From Rhodoligotrophos defluvii (GTDB lineage: Bacteria; Pseudomonadota; Alphaproteobacteria; Rhizobiales; Im1), in NCBI RefSeq assembly GCF_005281615.1, contig NZ_SZZM01000004.1, positions 124,001 to 188,000 on the forward strand: a DNA stretch of 64,000 bases. Reading direction: 5' to 3'. How positions within the stretch are numbered: position 1 is the stretch's first letter; every line of letters begins with the position of its first letter. Positions 18,170 to 28,054 of this stretch are shown here, one piece after another. The notes under the pieces were generated by a model. The model was not told the DNA's origin and searched no databases. It worked only from the letters and a program-made list of their open reading frames with translations. Position numbers and translations under genes: made by a program.

Positions 18170-18975
18170 GATGCTACTTTCGCAAGAGTGGGAGCGAGGT
18201 CTTCGATGCGCTTGAGCATGTCGCTCAGGTGCTTCCGCAAGCGGCCAGCTTTCGCTGGATCGAGATCGAAGGGCGGTTCTTCCTTACTGAGATAGGTGTC
18301 CTGCGCCAGCTCGAGCTGGATCGCATGGATGCCTTGTCGCGGCTGCCCGTAGTGTCGCGTCGTCCAGCCGCCCTTGAAGCGACCGTTGAGAACGTAGGTG
18401 TAACCGGCCGCGGCGGCCGCAACCTCGACGGCGGCAGCTTCGATCGCCGTTGAGCAGGAGGTGCCGTCGACGCTCCCGATATTCAGGTCGGGGAGCTTGC
18501 CCGAGAACAGGAACGGGATGGTGGAGCGGATCGAGTGGCAATCGAACACGACGGCGACGCCATGCTCGGCCCTCACCCGCTCGATCTCCGTCGACAGCGC
18601 GAGATGGTAAGGCCCGTGAAAGCGCTCGAGCCGATCGGCGGTCTCCGTATCGTCAGGCGCCTGCCCTTGTTTCCAGATGGGCTTGCCGTCGAAGTCCGTT
18701 TGCGGAATGAGCCCGGTGGTATTCTGTCCGGGGTAGAGGCTGATACCCCTCGGGTCGCGATTGGCATCGATCACATAGCGATGGAAGAGCGCCCGAATGC
18801 TCGACGCGCCCGGGAGAAGGCCGCGATAAAGTTCGTGGATGTGCCAATCGGTATCCGTCAGCAGGCGACCCGTGTCATTGAGCGCGGCCGCGATCTCGTC
18901 GGGGACATAGGTGCCCGTGTGCGGAAAACCCAGGATGACCGGTGAGTTGCCCCGATAAAGCTCGAAAAGACTCAT
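18166..18975 (-). CDS. hutG: N-formylglutamate deformylase
   Basis: Last enzyme of the five-step histidine route: N-formylglutamate to glutamate plus formate. 269 residues from ATG 18975, which overlaps the hutH stop by 4 bases; the open frame runs further upstream but that part is hutH in another frame. The metal-dependent amidohydrolase motifs are [40 protein letters not shown] and [10 protein letters not shown]. Its presence with hutF shows the pathway ends in formate rather than formamide. Confidence 0.95.
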   Translation of the reverse strand: MSLFELYRGNSPVILGFPHTGTYVPDEIAAALNDTGRLLTDTDWHIHELYRGLLPGASSIRALFHRYVIDANRDPRGISLYPGQNTTGLIPQTDFDGKPIWKQGQAPDDTETADRLERFHGPYHLALSTEIERVRAEHGVAVVFDCHSIRSTIPFLFSGKLPDLNIGSVDGTSCSTAIEAAAVEVAAAAAGYTYVLNGRFKGGWTTRHYGQPRQGIHAIQLELAQDTYLSKEEPPFDLDPAKAGRLRKHLSDMLKRIEDLAPTLAKVAS

Positions 18976-20510
18976 CGCGGTGTCAGCTCCGGGAGAATGC
19001 CGGCGCTGACGGCGTTGGTCAGCGTACCGTTGGCGACCAGGCTCACCGCAGCTTCGATGTCGGAGGCCATGTAGCGATCGCCGTCGAGCTCGCGGACCAC
19101 TGCACGAAGCGCCGATCGGGCCTTCTGCAGTTCGTGCCCGGTCTGCAGGGGAGCCCGGCAATCGATGCCTTGGGCTGCCGTCAATGCCTCGATGCCAATG
19201 ATCCCGAAGAGATTGTCGGTCATCTGCAGCAGCCGGCGAGCGCCGTGGCAGGCCATCGACACGTGATCCTCCTGGTTGGCGGAAGTGGGGGTCGAGTCGA
19301 CCGACGCCGGATGCGCCATCTGCTTGTTCTCGCTCATCAGCGCGGCAGAGGTCACTTCCGCGATCATCAGGCCGGAGTTGAGCCCCGGCTTTTTCGTAAG
19401 GAAGGCAGGCAGTCCGTAAGAAAGAGCGGGGTCGACCAGAAGGGCGATCCGACGCTGCGCGATCGCGCCGATTTCGCAGATCGCCAGCGCGATCTGATCC
19501 GCAGCGAACGCGACAGGCTCGGCGTGGAAATTGCCTCCGGACACGATGCTGTCGTCCGGCAAGACCAGGGGATTGTCGGTAACGGCATTCGCCTCGATTT
19601 CCAGCGTACGGGCCGCGCTGCGCAGCAGATCGAGACAGGCGCCGTCGACCTGCGGCTGGCAGCGGATGCAATAGGGGTCCTGAACGCGTTCGTCGCCCTC
19701 GATGTGGCTCTCGCGGATGGCTGAGCCGTGCAGTAACGCACGCAGCGCGGCAGCGGTGTCGATCTGCCCCTGATGACCACGGAGAGCGTGGATGTCCGGG
19801 TGGAAGGGCGTCGGCGAGCCCATCGCCGCATCGGTCGACAAGGCACCGGTGACCAGAGCAGCCTGAGCGGCGCGATGCGCACGGAACAGGCCTGCCAGTG
19901 CCAAGGCGGTCGAGGCTTGGGTGCCGTTGATGAGCGCCAGACCCTCTTTTGCTGCGAGCACCACCGCATGGAGGCCCGCCCTGTCCAGCGCCTCGCCACC
20001 GCCGAGACGGCGGCCTTCGAAGACCGCCTCGCCTTCGCCCATCATCACGGCCGCCATATGCGCAAGCGGCGCCAGATCGCCCGAGGCGCCCACCGAGCCC
20101 TTTTCCGGGATGACGGGGATGACGCCGCGGGCCAGCATCGCTTCGATCAATCGGATCAGTTCGACCCGAACGCCGGATGCGCCCCGTCCCAAAGACACGA
20201 GTTTGAGCGACATCATCAGGCGAACGACATTTTCGGGCAGCGGCTGGCCGATGCCACAGCAGTGGGAGAGGATCAGGTTGCGCTGCAGTATCGCTAGGTC
20301 CGCCGAGTCGATCCTGATCGACGCGAGTTTTCCGAAACCCGTATTGACCCCGTAAACCGGTGTGCTGCCGGAGGCGACGGCAGCGATGCGATCCGCCCCG
20401 CGCCGCACGGCCTCGTTCGCATCGGGATCCAGCGCCGCCGGAACCCCGTCCCAATAAATTGTCGCGAGTGTCTCCAGGGAAACGGCGCCGGGGGTAAGCG
20501 TCACAGTCAT
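18972..20510 (-). CDS. hutH: histidine ammonia-lyase
   Basis: Deaminates L-histidine to urocanate, the committed step. 512 residues, normal for the family. The self-made MIO electrophile comes from the Ala-Ser-Gly in [16 protein letters not shown]. Other signatures are [39 protein letters not shown] and [18 protein letters not shown] 20510 overlaps the hutI stop by 4 bases; the longer open frame upstream is inside hutI and is not coding. Confidence 0.97.
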   Translation of the reverse strand: MTVTLTPGAVSLETLATIYWDGVPAALDPDANEAVRRGADRIAAVASGSTPVYGVNTGFGKLASIRIDSADLAILQRNLILSHCCGIGQPLPENVVRLMMSLKLVSLGRGASGVRVELIRLIEAMLARGVIPVIPEKGSVGASGDLAPLAHMAAVMMGEGEAVFEGRRLGGGEALDRAGLHAVVLAAKEGLALINGTQASTALALAGLFRAHRAAQAALVTGALSTDAAMGSPTPFHPDIHALRGHQGQIDTAAALRALLHGSAIRESHIEGDERVQDPYCIRCQPQVDGACLDLLRSAARTLEIEANAVTDNPLVLPDDSIVSGGNFHAEPVAFAADQIALAICEIGAIAQRRIALLVDPALSYGLPAFLTKKPGLNSGLMIAEVTSAALMSENKQMAHPASVDSTPTSANQEDHVSMACHGARRLLQMTDNLFGIIGIEALTAAQGIDCRAPLQTGHELQKARSALRAVVRELDGDRYMASDIEAAVSLVANGTLTNAVSAGILPELTPR

Positions 20511-21739
20511 GGCGTCTTGCCCTTGAAGATGCGTCCATGAAGCGGGTTGAACCCGATCCGGTAGACGAGTTCTGCCGGCAGTGCGCAGTTCCAAACAGCA
20601 ATGTCCGCTGACTTTCCCGCCTCGAGGGTTCCGGTCTCGTCGATGAGGCCCAAGGCCCGTGCCGCGTTTCGCGTGGTGCCCGCCAGGCACTCGTGGACCG
20701 TCAACCCGAAGAACGTGGCCGCCATGTTCATGGCGAGCAGCAGGGAGGTGAGCGGCGAGGTACCAGGGTTGCAATCCGTAGAAACGGCCATCGGAACCTT
20801 GTGTCGCCGGAGGGCAGCGACGTCCGGCTTCTTCGTTTCTCGGATGGCGTAGAACGCGCCCGGCAGGAGCACTGCCACAGTTCCAGCGGCGGCCATGGCT
20901 CGGGCGTCGTCCTCGTCGATATATTCCAGATGGTCGGCGGACAGGGCACCGAAACTGGCGGCGAGACGCGCGCCGCCCAGCCAACTCAGTTGCTCCGCAT
21001 GCAGCTTGACGGGAAGGCCGAGTTCCTTCGCGAGGGTGAAGACCTGGGCAATCTCGTCAGGCGAGAAGGCGATGCTTTCGCAAAATCCATCCACGGCATC
21101 GACGAGGCCCTCGGCATGGGCGAGGCGCAGTCCTGGAAGGACGATCTCGTCGAGATAGGCTTGGCTGCGGCCCTTGTATTCCGCCGGCAAGGCGTGCGCC
21201 GCCAGATAGGTCGTCTTCACGCGAACGGGACGCGCCTGTTCCAGCGCACGCGCCGCACGAAGCATCGCGAGCTCGGCCTCTATCGTCAGGCCATATCCGG
21301 ATTTTATTTCGATGGTGGACACCCCCTCGGCGAGCAAGGTGTCGAGCCGCGGCAAGGCCTGGGCGACAAGCTCCGCCACCGACAAGGCTCGCGTCGCCTT
21401 GACCGTCGAGACGATGCCACCACCGGCCTCTGCAATCTCGAGGTAGCTCGCACCGTTGAGACGCATCTCGAACTCGCGAGCCCGGTTTCCACCATGAACG
21501 AGATGGGTGTGACAGTCGATCAGCGCGGGCGTCACGAGCCGCCCCTCCAGATCGATGACGTCCGTAGCGGACTCTGGCCGCGGGGCGTTGGCGCTGCTTC
21601 CGGCATATTCGATGCGCCCCGCCCGGATCATCAGTGCGCCGTCCTCGATGAGCGCGCCCTCGGGATGAGTCATCGTGGCCAGCCGGCAATTGCGCCAGAG
21701 GACGGGAGGCACATCGGGTGAGGAAGAGCTTGGCAGCAT
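20507..21739 (-). CDS. hutI: imidazolonepropionase
   Basis: Opens the imidazolone ring to give N-formimidoyl-L-glutamate. 410 residues, amidohydrolase fold. The metal site includes [43 protein letters not shown] and [15 protein letters not shown] are the other conserved blocks. ATG 21739 is chosen because upstream codons run into the divergent promoter region with the HutC-type operator. First gene of the hutIHGUD operon. Confidence 0.96.
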   Translation of the reverse strand: MLPSSSSPDVPPVLWRNCRLATMTHPEGALIEDGALMIRAGRIEYAGSSANAPRPESATDVIDLEGRLVTPALIDCHTHLVHGGNRAREFEMRLNGASYLEIAEAGGGIVSTVKATRALSVAELVAQALPRLDTLLAEGVSTIEIKSGYGLTIEAELAMLRAARALEQARPVRVKTTYLAAHALPAEYKGRSQAYLDEIVLPGLRLAHAEGLVDAVDGFCESIAFSPDEIAQVFTLAKELGLPVKLHAEQLSWLGGARLAASFGALSADHLEYIDEDDARAMAAAGTVAVLLPGAFYAIRETKKPDVAALRRHKVPMAVSTDCNPGTSPLTSLLLAMNMAATFFGLTVHECLAGTTRNAARALGLIDETGTLEAGKSADIAVWNCALPAELVYRIGFNPLHGRIFKGKTP

Positions 21740-21770
21740 CGCATGGACCACTTTCAATCTGCCTATAACA

Positions 21771-21780
21771 TGTATAGACA
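21771..21780. promoter_or_regulatory. probable HutC operator between hutI and hutF
   Basis: TGTATAGACA, or TGTCTATACA on the other strand, lies in the 105-base gap between the divergent hutI and hutF starts. It matches the GntR/HutC pattern of GT and AC separated by an AT-rich centre, close to the TGTATATACA-like sites bound by HutC in other proteobacteria. A repressor here could block both operons until urocanate appears. Confidence 0.6.
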
Positions 21781-21844
21781 TAATCGGGTCGATGACAAGC
21801 GCGAATCTTCTCTTGAACACGCAATGCAGATCGGGAGCCCTGCC

Positions 21845-23191
21845 ATGACGACGTTGTTTGCTTCAACCGCGCTGCTACCGGGAGGGCTGGCCCGCGATGT
21901 CGCCATCGAAATCGAAGGCGATCGGATCGCGCGCGTGTCCGCCGGCGCGACCGCCGCCAGCCCGGATGAGCGCCACGCCTTGATCGTGCCGGGCATGGCC
22001 AACCTGCATAGTCACGCTTTTCAGCGTGCAATGTCAGGATTGACGGAGAGGAAGGGCCCGGCCGAGGACAGCTTCTGGAGCTGGCGAGCCGTCATGTACG
22101 AGTTCGCGCTGTCGATGACGCCGGACGATGTTGAGGCCGTTGCGGCGCAACTCTATGTGGAGATGCTTGAAGCCGGCTTCACGCGTGTGGGCGAATTTCA
22201 CTACCTGCATCACGATCGGGACGGCATGCCTTACGCGAACATTGCGGAGATGGCCGAACGCATCGGAGCGGCCAGCGTCGAGACGGGCATCGGGCTGACG
22301 CTCCTGCCGGTTTACTATGCTCATTTCGGATTTGGCCCGAAGCCCCCTGCCGAGGGGCAGCGCCGGTTTATCAACGATCGCGAGCGGTTTGCCTCCCTCA
22401 TGGCTGCGAGCCGGTCGGTCGTCGCCGGTGTGCCAGGCGCGCGGCTTGGCGTCGCGCCACATAGCCTTCGAGCGGCGACGCTTCCCGAGATACGCGACGT
22501 GATTGCACTCCCGCACGACGGACCTGTCCATATTCACGTCGCGGAGCAAGTTCTGGAAGTCGACGAGTGTCTCGAAGCCACGGGGGCCCGTCCGGTCGAA
22601 CTGCTTCTTTCGAGCGTCGACGTGACGGACCGCTGGTGTCTCATTCACGCGACGCATATGAGCGATGCCGAGCTGCACGCCATGGCTAGGCTCGGCGCCA
22701 TAGCCGGTCTTTGCCCGATCACCGAAGCCAACCTTGGCGACGGCATCTTTCGCGCCGCCGAATTTCGAGCAGCGGGAGGACAGTATGGCGTCGGCAGCGA
22801 CTCGAACGTGCAGATCTCCCTTGCTGGCGAGCTTCGCCAGCTCGAATACAGTCAGCGGCTTGCGCGACGGGTGCGGAACGTCTTGGCGGCCGCTGGTGGC
22901 TCGACAGGCGAGGCCCTTCTGCTCGATGCCATGGCCGGCGGAGCACGGGCGCTAGGCGTTGCTGCCGGTATCGCCGAGGGGATGCCCGCAGACCTTGCTT
23001 CGCTCGATGTCAGCTCGGTTGAGTACCTGCCCGAACACAGTCTGCTCGATGCATTCGTGTTTGGCTCGGGGGTGAGCGTCGCGGACGTCTGGGTTGCCGG
23101 GCGAAAGCGCGTCTCCGGCGGCCGCCATCGGGACCGCGATGCCATCCGCAAGCGGTTCGAGGCGGCAATGGTTCGGCTGGTTCGGCGCTGA
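21845..23191 (+). CDS. hutF: formimidoylglutamate deiminase
   Basis: Hydrolyses N-formimidoylglutamate to N-formylglutamate and ammonia. 448 residues from ATG 21845, which has GGGAG about 9 bases upstream; earlier in-frame ATGs would run back through the operator. Amidohydrolase signatures are [57 protein letters not shown] and [20 protein letters not shown]. Divergent from hutI and followed by hutC. Confidence 0.95.
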   Translation: MTTLFASTALLPGGLARDVAIEIEGDRIARVSAGATAASPDERHALIVPGMANLHSHAFQRAMSGLTERKGPAEDSFWSWRAVMYEFALSMTPDDVEAVAAQLYVEMLEAGFTRVGEFHYLHHDRDGMPYANIAEMAERIGAASVETGIGLTLLPVYYAHFGFGPKPPAEGQRRFINDRERFASLMAASRSVVAGVPGARLGVAPHSLRAATLPEIRDVIALPHDGPVHIHVAEQVLEVDECLEATGARPVELLLSSVDVTDRWCLIHATHMSDAELHAMARLGAIAGLCPITEANLGDGIFRAAEFRAAGGQYGVGSDSNVQISLAGELRQLEYSQRLARRVRNVLAAAGGSTGEALLLDAMAGGARALGVAAGIAEGMPADLASLDVSSVEYLPEHSLLDAFVFGSGVSVADVWVAGRKRVSGGRHRDRDAIRKRFEAAMVRLVRR

Positions 23192-23244
23192 AGAACCCTG
23201 TATCAATCCCGGCATCGATGCCGTGCTTCGGAGTGTAACCGCGC

Positions 23245-23985
23245 GTGACCAAGGTCGAGGCAGCTGAGCGCGAGCCCGAGGCGGCCACGCTTCATCAGAA
23301 GATCGCCGGAGAAATACGGGGCAAGATCCTCTCGGGCGAATGGCCGGTTGGATATCGCTTACCCATCGAGGTCGATCTCGCGCGGGAGTACCGCGTGTCG
23401 CGGATGACGATCAACAAGGTGCTCACCCAGCTGGCGCGCGCCGGCCTGATCGAGCGGGTGAAGAAAGGCGGGACATTCGTCAGTCAGCCGCACACCCAGT
23501 CGGCCGTTCTCGAGATCGGCGACATCCGTCGAGAGGTGGAATCCCTCAAGCTTCCCTATGCCTTCAGGCTGATGAAGGCCGAACGTCGGAGGGCGACCAG
23601 CGCGGATCTGGCGCTGCTGGATGTCAGTGCTGGCGCACCTCTTTTGGAGGTCGTCTGTGTGCACACAGCAGGCGGAAGACCCTTCTGCCTCGAACAGCGT
23701 TTGATCAACCTGGTGACCGTCCCTGACGCCGCATCCGTAGAATTCAAGGACGTGTCTCCGTCACAGTGGCTGCTCAGCCAAATACCTTGGACGTCGGCGG
23801 AGCATCGCATTCATGCTGCAGCCGCTGCTGGCGATGACGCGGTCGCACTCGAGATTGCCGAGGGCACGGCTTGCCTGGTGATCGAACGGCGGACCTGGGG
23901 CGGCTCTGGGCCGGTGACGCATGTGCGGCTGACCTATCCGGGCGATCGTCACACGCTGATTGCGACCTTCACACCGGCATCGTAG
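23245..23985 (+). CDS. hutC: HutC-type GntR transcriptional repressor of histidine utilisation
   Basis: 246 residues, GTG start at 23245. N-terminal winged helix (LHQKIAGEIRGKILSGEWP, VSRMTINKVLTQLARAGLI) is followed by a UTRA effector-binding domain (EVVCVHTAGGRPFCLEQRLI, ACLVIERRTW, and VTHVRLTYPGDRH at the end). In the family, urocanate binds UTRA and releases the operator. It lies 53 bases after hutF. Confidence 0.93.
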   Translation: MTKVEAAEREPEAATLHQKIAGEIRGKILSGEWPVGYRLPIEVDLAREYRVSRMTINKVLTQLARAGLIERVKKGGTFVSQPHTQSAVLEIGDIRREVESLKLPYAFRLMKAERRRATSADLALLDVSAGAPLLEVVCVHTAGGRPFCLEQRLINLVTVPDAASVEFKDVSPSQWLLSQIPWTSAEHRIHAAAAAGDDAVALEIAEGTACLVIERRTWGGSGPVTHVRLTYPGDRHTLIATFTPAS

Positions 23986-24007
23986 CGCTGAGGCTCGCTG
24001 CAGGACC

Positions 24008-24607
24008 TCATGCGGCACATAGCTTTCGGAAGGCGACCATGGCTGTAACCGCTCTCTCCCGGATCTCCCTTTCGCTCGGAAGAGACAGTGCGCGGATGGC
24101 CCGTCGTATCTGCTGATCGCCAATCAGCAAATTCAGGAACCATTCCGTCGCTGTTCGGGCAGAGGGGGCTGTCAGCGTTCCGGCTCTTATTCCCCGCTCA
24201 ATCAATGCCTCTATCAGTGGGAATACGCGTTCCCGGCCGGCTGCAGCAATCGTTGCACCAAGCTCACCGCTTTCATCGGACGCTGCCGCCCGGTTCAGCA
24301 AAATGGCTCTCTCGCCAAGCAACATCGAAAGCAGGACCGGGGCGACCGCTTCGAGCGTTTTCAGTGGGTCGGCGCCATCACTGATTGCGAACTCCAGGGT
24401 TGCTGTCGTTGCCTTGGCATTGCTCTCTACCATGGTCTTGAACAGTCCGCGCTTGTCACGATACCAGCGATAGAGCGTTTCGTTGGAGGCTTTTGCCTCC
24501 TTCGCAATGGCGAGCATGGATGTCCCGCCATAGCCGCGCTTTTGCAGCACCTTGTAGGCCGCTTCCTCGATCTGCCGGTGCCGTTCGGCCCTGTTCTCTT
24601 CGCGCAT
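24008..24607 (-). CDS. TetR family transcriptional regulator
   Basis: 199 residues from ATG 24607, with GGAGG 7 bases upstream; the open frame extends upstream but crosses the operator region. The TetR helix-turn-helix reads AAYKVLQKRGYGGTSMLAIA then KASNETLYRWYRDKRGLFK. The C-terminal part resembles the AcrR/TetR_C type and its ligand is unknown. It is divergent from a DUF1772 membrane protein and the gap carries a strong inverted repeat, so it most likely represses that gene and itself. Confidence 0.9.
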   Translation of the reverse strand: MREENRAERHRQIEEAAYKVLQKRGYGGTSMLAIAKEAKASNETLYRWYRDKRGLFKTMVESNAKATTATLEFAISDGADPLKTLEAVAPVLLSMLLGERAILLNRAAASDESGELGATIAAAGRERVFPLIEALIERGIRAGTLTAPSARTATEWFLNLLIGDQQIRRAIRALSLPSEREIRERAVTAMVAFRKLCAA

Positions 24608-24636
24608 TGGCAACCTCCAGCCGCCTTGACTTGAAG

Positions 24637-24681
24637 CGTACATATCTATACGGATATGGTAAAGGCGTATAGATGTGTACG
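24637..24681. promoter_or_regulatory. inverted-repeat operator between tetR and DUF1772 gene
   Basis: Two 16-base arms, CGTACATATCTATACG at 24637-24652 and CGTATAGATGTGTACG at 24666-24681, are inverted copies with one mismatch, 13 bases apart. They fill the divergent gap between the two starts and are AT-richer than the surroundings. A TTGACT box just left of the arms (24626-24631) could be a -35 for the plus-strand gene. Confidence 0.65.
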
Positions 24682-24699
24682 GTCTTTCGGAGGCCCGCC

Positions 24700-25206
24700 A
24701 TGCCTGCAATGCTCCTAGTGCTGCCGATCGCATCCATTGTCTTTTGCGGAGCGATTTTCGGGTTCTTCTATGCATGGGTCTGCTCGACGATGTGGGGACT
24801 GGATCAGGCAGACCCCCGCATTGCGATCGAAGCCATGCAGGCGATGAACGGCTCGGTGCGCAACGCGGTCTTCTTTCCCGCATTTTTCCTGACGCCGGTC
24901 GTTCTGGTCGTCACGGTCGGCGCGTTGCGCATAGCCGGTCAAGGCGCGGCTGCGGCTTGGTTTTTTGCGGCTGCTGTTGTCTATCTGGCTTTTGGCCTTT
25001 TCCTTACGATGGCGGTGAACGTGCCGATGAACGAGGCGCTGGCGGCAATCACCGCTCCCACCGACAGAGAAGCTGCGCGTGAGATCTGGGCGAGCTATTC
25101 GGGGCGCTGGCAGTTCTGGAATCAAATCCGAACCATCGCATCTGGCACCGCTCTCGTATTCGCCGCCTTAGGGTCGATGAGAATGATCTTGCCTAGCAAA
25201 CGATGA
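24700..25206 (+). CDS. DUF1772 (anthrone oxygenase-like) membrane protein
   Basis: 168 residues from ATG 24700, preceded by CGGAGG at 7 bases; ATG 24673 lies inside the operator. Four hydrophobic segments are visible (LLVLPIASIVFCGAIFGFFY, FFLTPVVLVVTVGALRI, AWFFAAAVVYLAFGLFLTMA and a C-terminal one). The conserved DUF1772 features are DPRIAIEAMQAMNGSVRNAV after helix 1 and VPMNEAL after helix 3. Bacterial members are uncharacterised; the name comes from distant fungal anthrone oxygenases. Divergent from its likely TetR regulator. Confidence 0.75.
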   Translation: MPAMLLVLPIASIVFCGAIFGFFYAWVCSTMWGLDQADPRIAIEAMQAMNGSVRNAVFFPAFFLTPVVLVVTVGALRIAGQGAAAAWFFAAAVVYLAFGLFLTMAVNVPMNEALAAITAPTDREAAREIWASYSGRWQFWNQIRTIASGTALVFAALGSMRMILPSKR

Positions 25207-25403
25207 TGGATAGGGGTCCATGCGGAACGACTGCTCGTGGGGCGACCCTTTCCCCCAAAGCGGCGGGACCGCCACTAGCCCGGAGTCGACCTCTTATGTC
25301 TTCGCTCTCCAGGTTCGACAGTCTTGGAGGAGGGTTGACGACTTTGTGCGCCGTCTGTTCACCTCAGCGTCAAACGCCGCGACGACCCCCGACGGCGGGC
25401 CAC

Positions 25404-26426
25404 CTAAATTAATCCCGCTGCGAACCGATTCAAACTATCGCCGCCAAGGTGCCGGTCAAGCATGGAAAGACGATCATTCCCGAAGAATAGCTTGTCGTCG
25501 ACTGCGAAAGTAGGCACCCCGAATACGCCCCGCGCAACCGCATCCTTCGTTTCACGCTCGAGGCGGTCCTTATAGACCGGCGAAGTCGCAGCGGCGCGAA
25601 TAGCCTGTGGATCAAGCCCGATCTCCTCCGCCAGCCGGCCCAGCACGTCGAGATCGGAAATGTCGGCATTTTCCGACCAATACGCCTGCATGACGCGAAC
25701 GACCCACCCGGGCGCGTGTCCTTCGTCGGCCGCAAAAATGGCAGCGCGCAGTGCCCGCGCCGGACGCAACGGAAATTGAGGGTGATAGGAGATCGTCAAT
25801 CCGTAAAGCCGCGCCCAGTCCTGCATGTCCTCCTTATACCAACGAACGAATGCCGGATTCTCCTCAAGAACCCGGCGGCCGCCGATGGCGTCGATCAGGT
25901 TCGCCAGATGCAGCGGCCGCCAGTCAACCGTTGCGTCATGGCGTTGGGCGAGCCCGCCGATACGCGTGCTGGCGAGATAGCTCCAGGGGCTGTGAAAGTC
26001 GAACCAGAAGGTGACATTCCGTCGTGGCGCTTGCTCCGCCTGGACCTCCGAGGCCGCCGACAAAAAGCGGTCCAGCCGCACGAGGTGGCGCTCGTGTCGT
26101 CCCTGCATGATCACGCGCTGATCCTGGCTCGCCGCGACCGAAAACGCGAGGCGGCGGCCGTCAACCTCGACAAGCCGTGCTGTCATGCGCAATGGTTTGC
26201 TCGGAAAGGCAGGCGCCAGATGCTTCACGTCGATCAGGCTACCGACGGATGCCTCGCCGGCCGCGAAGTAAGCTCTGATCGCGAGATGGCACGCTTGCTC
26301 GAGGAAACCGATGATCGCCGAACTCGCAACGACGGTCACTCCCTCATTGCCGATCCTCGCCGCCGTTTCGTGCCCTTGGGGGACAACCTCGAAGGCGGCC
26401 TCGGCGCCGGGCGGGAAGCGCCTCAT
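25404..26426 (-). CDS. fusion of FlK-type hotdog thioesterase and 2-hydroxychromene-2-carboxylate isomerase/DsbA-like domain
   Basis: 340 residues in two domains. Residues 1 to about 125 match the FlK (fluoroacetyl-CoA thioesterase) hotdog family: ASSAIIGFLEQACHLAI, VGSLIDVKHLAPAFPSK, MTARLVEVDGRRLAFSV and IMQGRHERHLV. Ser35, Glu43 and His69 fall at the spacing of the FlK Thr42/Glu50/His76 triad. Residues 137 to 340 are a kappa-GST-like isomerase: FWFDFHSPWSYLASTRIGGL carries the catalytic-type Ser146, and the end has GVFGVPTFAVDDKLFFGNDR. It overlaps the CoA-ligase stop by 4 bases, so a CoA thioester made by the ligase is a plausible substrate. Confidence 0.8.
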   Translation of the reverse strand: MRRFPPGAEAAFEVVPQGHETAARIGNEGVTVVASSAIIGFLEQACHLAIRAYFAAGEASVGSLIDVKHLAPAFPSKPLRMTARLVEVDGRRLAFSVAASQDQRVIMQGRHERHLVRLDRFLSAASEVQAEQAPRRNVTFWFDFHSPWSYLASTRIGGLAQRHDATVDWRPLHLANLIDAIGGRRVLEENPAFVRWYKEDMQDWARLYGLTISYHPQFPLRPARALRAAIFAADEGHAPGWVVRVMQAYWSENADISDLDVLGRLAEEIGLDPQAIRAAATSPVYKDRLERETKDAVARGVFGVPTFAVDDKLFFGNDRLSMLDRHLGGDSLNRFAAGLI

Positions 26427-28033
26427 GGCAGGGGCTCCAATGCGCCTTGACTATGAAGCTCCCGAAGAGCCTGTTTGCGGATTTTTCCGCTCGCGGTCTG
26501 CGGGAATGATTCAACGCGGAAGAAGAGGGCGGGGACCTTGAAGCGCGCGATGCGCTCCGCGCAAAATGCTGCGAGATCGGCAGAGGTCGCCGTTCCGTCG
26601 AGCTTCACGACCGCTGCCACGATCTCCCCGTAATAATCATCCGGCACACCGAACACGGCGACGTCCGCGACGGCGGAGTGGCTCATGAGAACGTTCTCGA
26701 TCTCGATCGGATAAATGTTTTCGCCGCCGCGAATGATCATATCACGAAGTCGGCCGCCAGCGATGACGAGATGGCCGGAGGAACGCAGGGAACCAAGATC
26801 GCCCGTCCGCAGCCAGCCATCCGGGCCGATAACGTCCGCCGTCGCCTCGGGCTTGTCGAAATAGCCCCGCATGACCATCGGTCCGCGCGCTTCGATCTGC
26901 CCGATCATGCCGATCGGCAGCGGCTCCCCGGTGTTCGGATCGGTGATCCGCACCTCATAGCCGGGCAGCGGCAGCCCCGCCGTTTCCAGCCGGTCCGGGT
27001 CGTTCTCGGTGGGACAGGAAATCAGCGTGCTCGACTCCGTCTGTCCGTAGACCTGAGCCAGCAGCGGCTGCGGAAACTCCTTTGCGCAGCGCCGAAGAAT
27101 GTCCGGATTGCAATCTGCCCCGCCGCAGGTGCCGGTCCGCAGGGACGACAAATCATAGCGCGACCGGCTGGGGTGCTGCAGCATCGCAAGATAGGAGGTC
27201 GGTACGCCTGACAACGCGGTGCAGCGCTCACCTTCAATGACACGGAACATCAATTCCGGGTCGAAGGCCGGAACGCCGACATAGGTTGCCCCCCGCTGCA
27301 GACAGCCGAGAACATTCATGATGCAGCCGGCGCAGTGGAACAGCGGGATGATCGAGGTCCAACGGTCGCCAGCGCGGATGCCGAGCCGCTCGGCAACTTC
27401 CCAGGCATTCTGCAGCATACCGCGATGGGTAAGTAGCGCACCTTTGGCAAATCCCGTGGTGCCAGACGTGTATTGCAGCGAGGCGAGGTCGTCCGGACCG
27501 ACCTGCGGCAGGGCGATACGGGTCTTGCTGCCCCGGCGCAGCAGCATCTCGAAATTGTGTTCTTCCTCCCCTGCCGCGCCGAGGACAATGACCAGCCGCA
27601 GGTCCGGCAGACCGCCGCGAAGGCCGCGCACCATTTCGAGATAGCGGTTGGACCGAAAGCTCTCGGAAACGATCAGCGCCTCGCTGCGCGACTGCGCCAA
27701 CGCATAGCGCAGATCATCGGTGCGGTAATGCGTATTGAGCGGCACGAAGACACCACCCATTCGGGCCACGCCGATCTGTGCCAGTGGCCATTCGGGTCGG
27801 TTTTCCGCCAGGAGCGCGATATGCGCCCCTGGCCGCAGCCCGAGGTCAAGAAGTGCGCGGGCGAGCTGATCGGCCTGTTCATGCCACTCGGAGAACGTCA
27901 CCCGCGCCCCGGTTTCCGGAAAAACCAGCGCTTCGGCCAAGCCACGGATCCGCGCCTGGTAGGCGAGCGCGGCTCCGGGCGTGTCGAACTCCAGATGGTG
28001 GGACACGGATGCTCGGGCAGGATTCTCTGTCAT
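26423..28033 (-). CDS. AMP-forming acyl-CoA synthetase
   Basis: 536 residues. It would activate a carboxylic acid to its CoA thioester through an acyl-adenylate. Motifs: phosphate loop YTSGTTGFAKGALLTH, VYGQTESSTLISCPTE, GWLRTGDLGSL, the hinge GRLRDMIIRGGENIYPIEIE and the C-terminal catalytic Lys in TASGKIRKQAL. Starts at ATG 28033, 21 bases after the Liv binding protein, and overlaps the thioesterase/isomerase fusion. The transporter upstream probably imports the acid this enzyme activates; whether that is aromatic or a fatty acid cannot be told. Confidence 0.9.
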   Translation of the reverse strand: MTENPARASVSHHLEFDTPGAALAYQARIRGLAEALVFPETGARVTFSEWHEQADQLARALLDLGLRPGAHIALLAENRPEWPLAQIGVARMGGVFVPLNTHYRTDDLRYALAQSRSEALIVSESFRSNRYLEMVRGLRGGLPDLRLVIVLGAAGEEEHNFEMLLRRGSKTRIALPQVGPDDLASLQYTSGTTGFAKGALLTHRGMLQNAWEVAERLGIRAGDRWTSIIPLFHCAGCIMNVLGCLQRGATYVGVPAFDPELMFRVIEGERCTALSGVPTSYLAMLQHPSRSRYDLSSLRTGTCGGADCNPDILRRCAKEFPQPLLAQVYGQTESSTLISCPTENDPDRLETAGLPLPGYEVRITDPNTGEPLPIGMIGQIEARGPMVMRGYFDKPEATADVIGPDGWLRTGDLGSLRSSGHLVIAGGRLRDMIIRGGENIYPIEIENVLMSHSAVADVAVFGVPDDYYGEIVAAVVKLDGTATSADLAAFCAERIARFKVPALFFRVESFPQTASGKIRKQALRELHSQGALEPLP

Positions 28034-28054
28034 CGAAGAATTCGGACTCTCAGC

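Noticed and set aside
18976-20601. Long open frame upstream of hutG in the same frame
   Set aside because: This stretch is hutH read in another frame; hutG has a normal start at 18975 overlapping the hutH stop.
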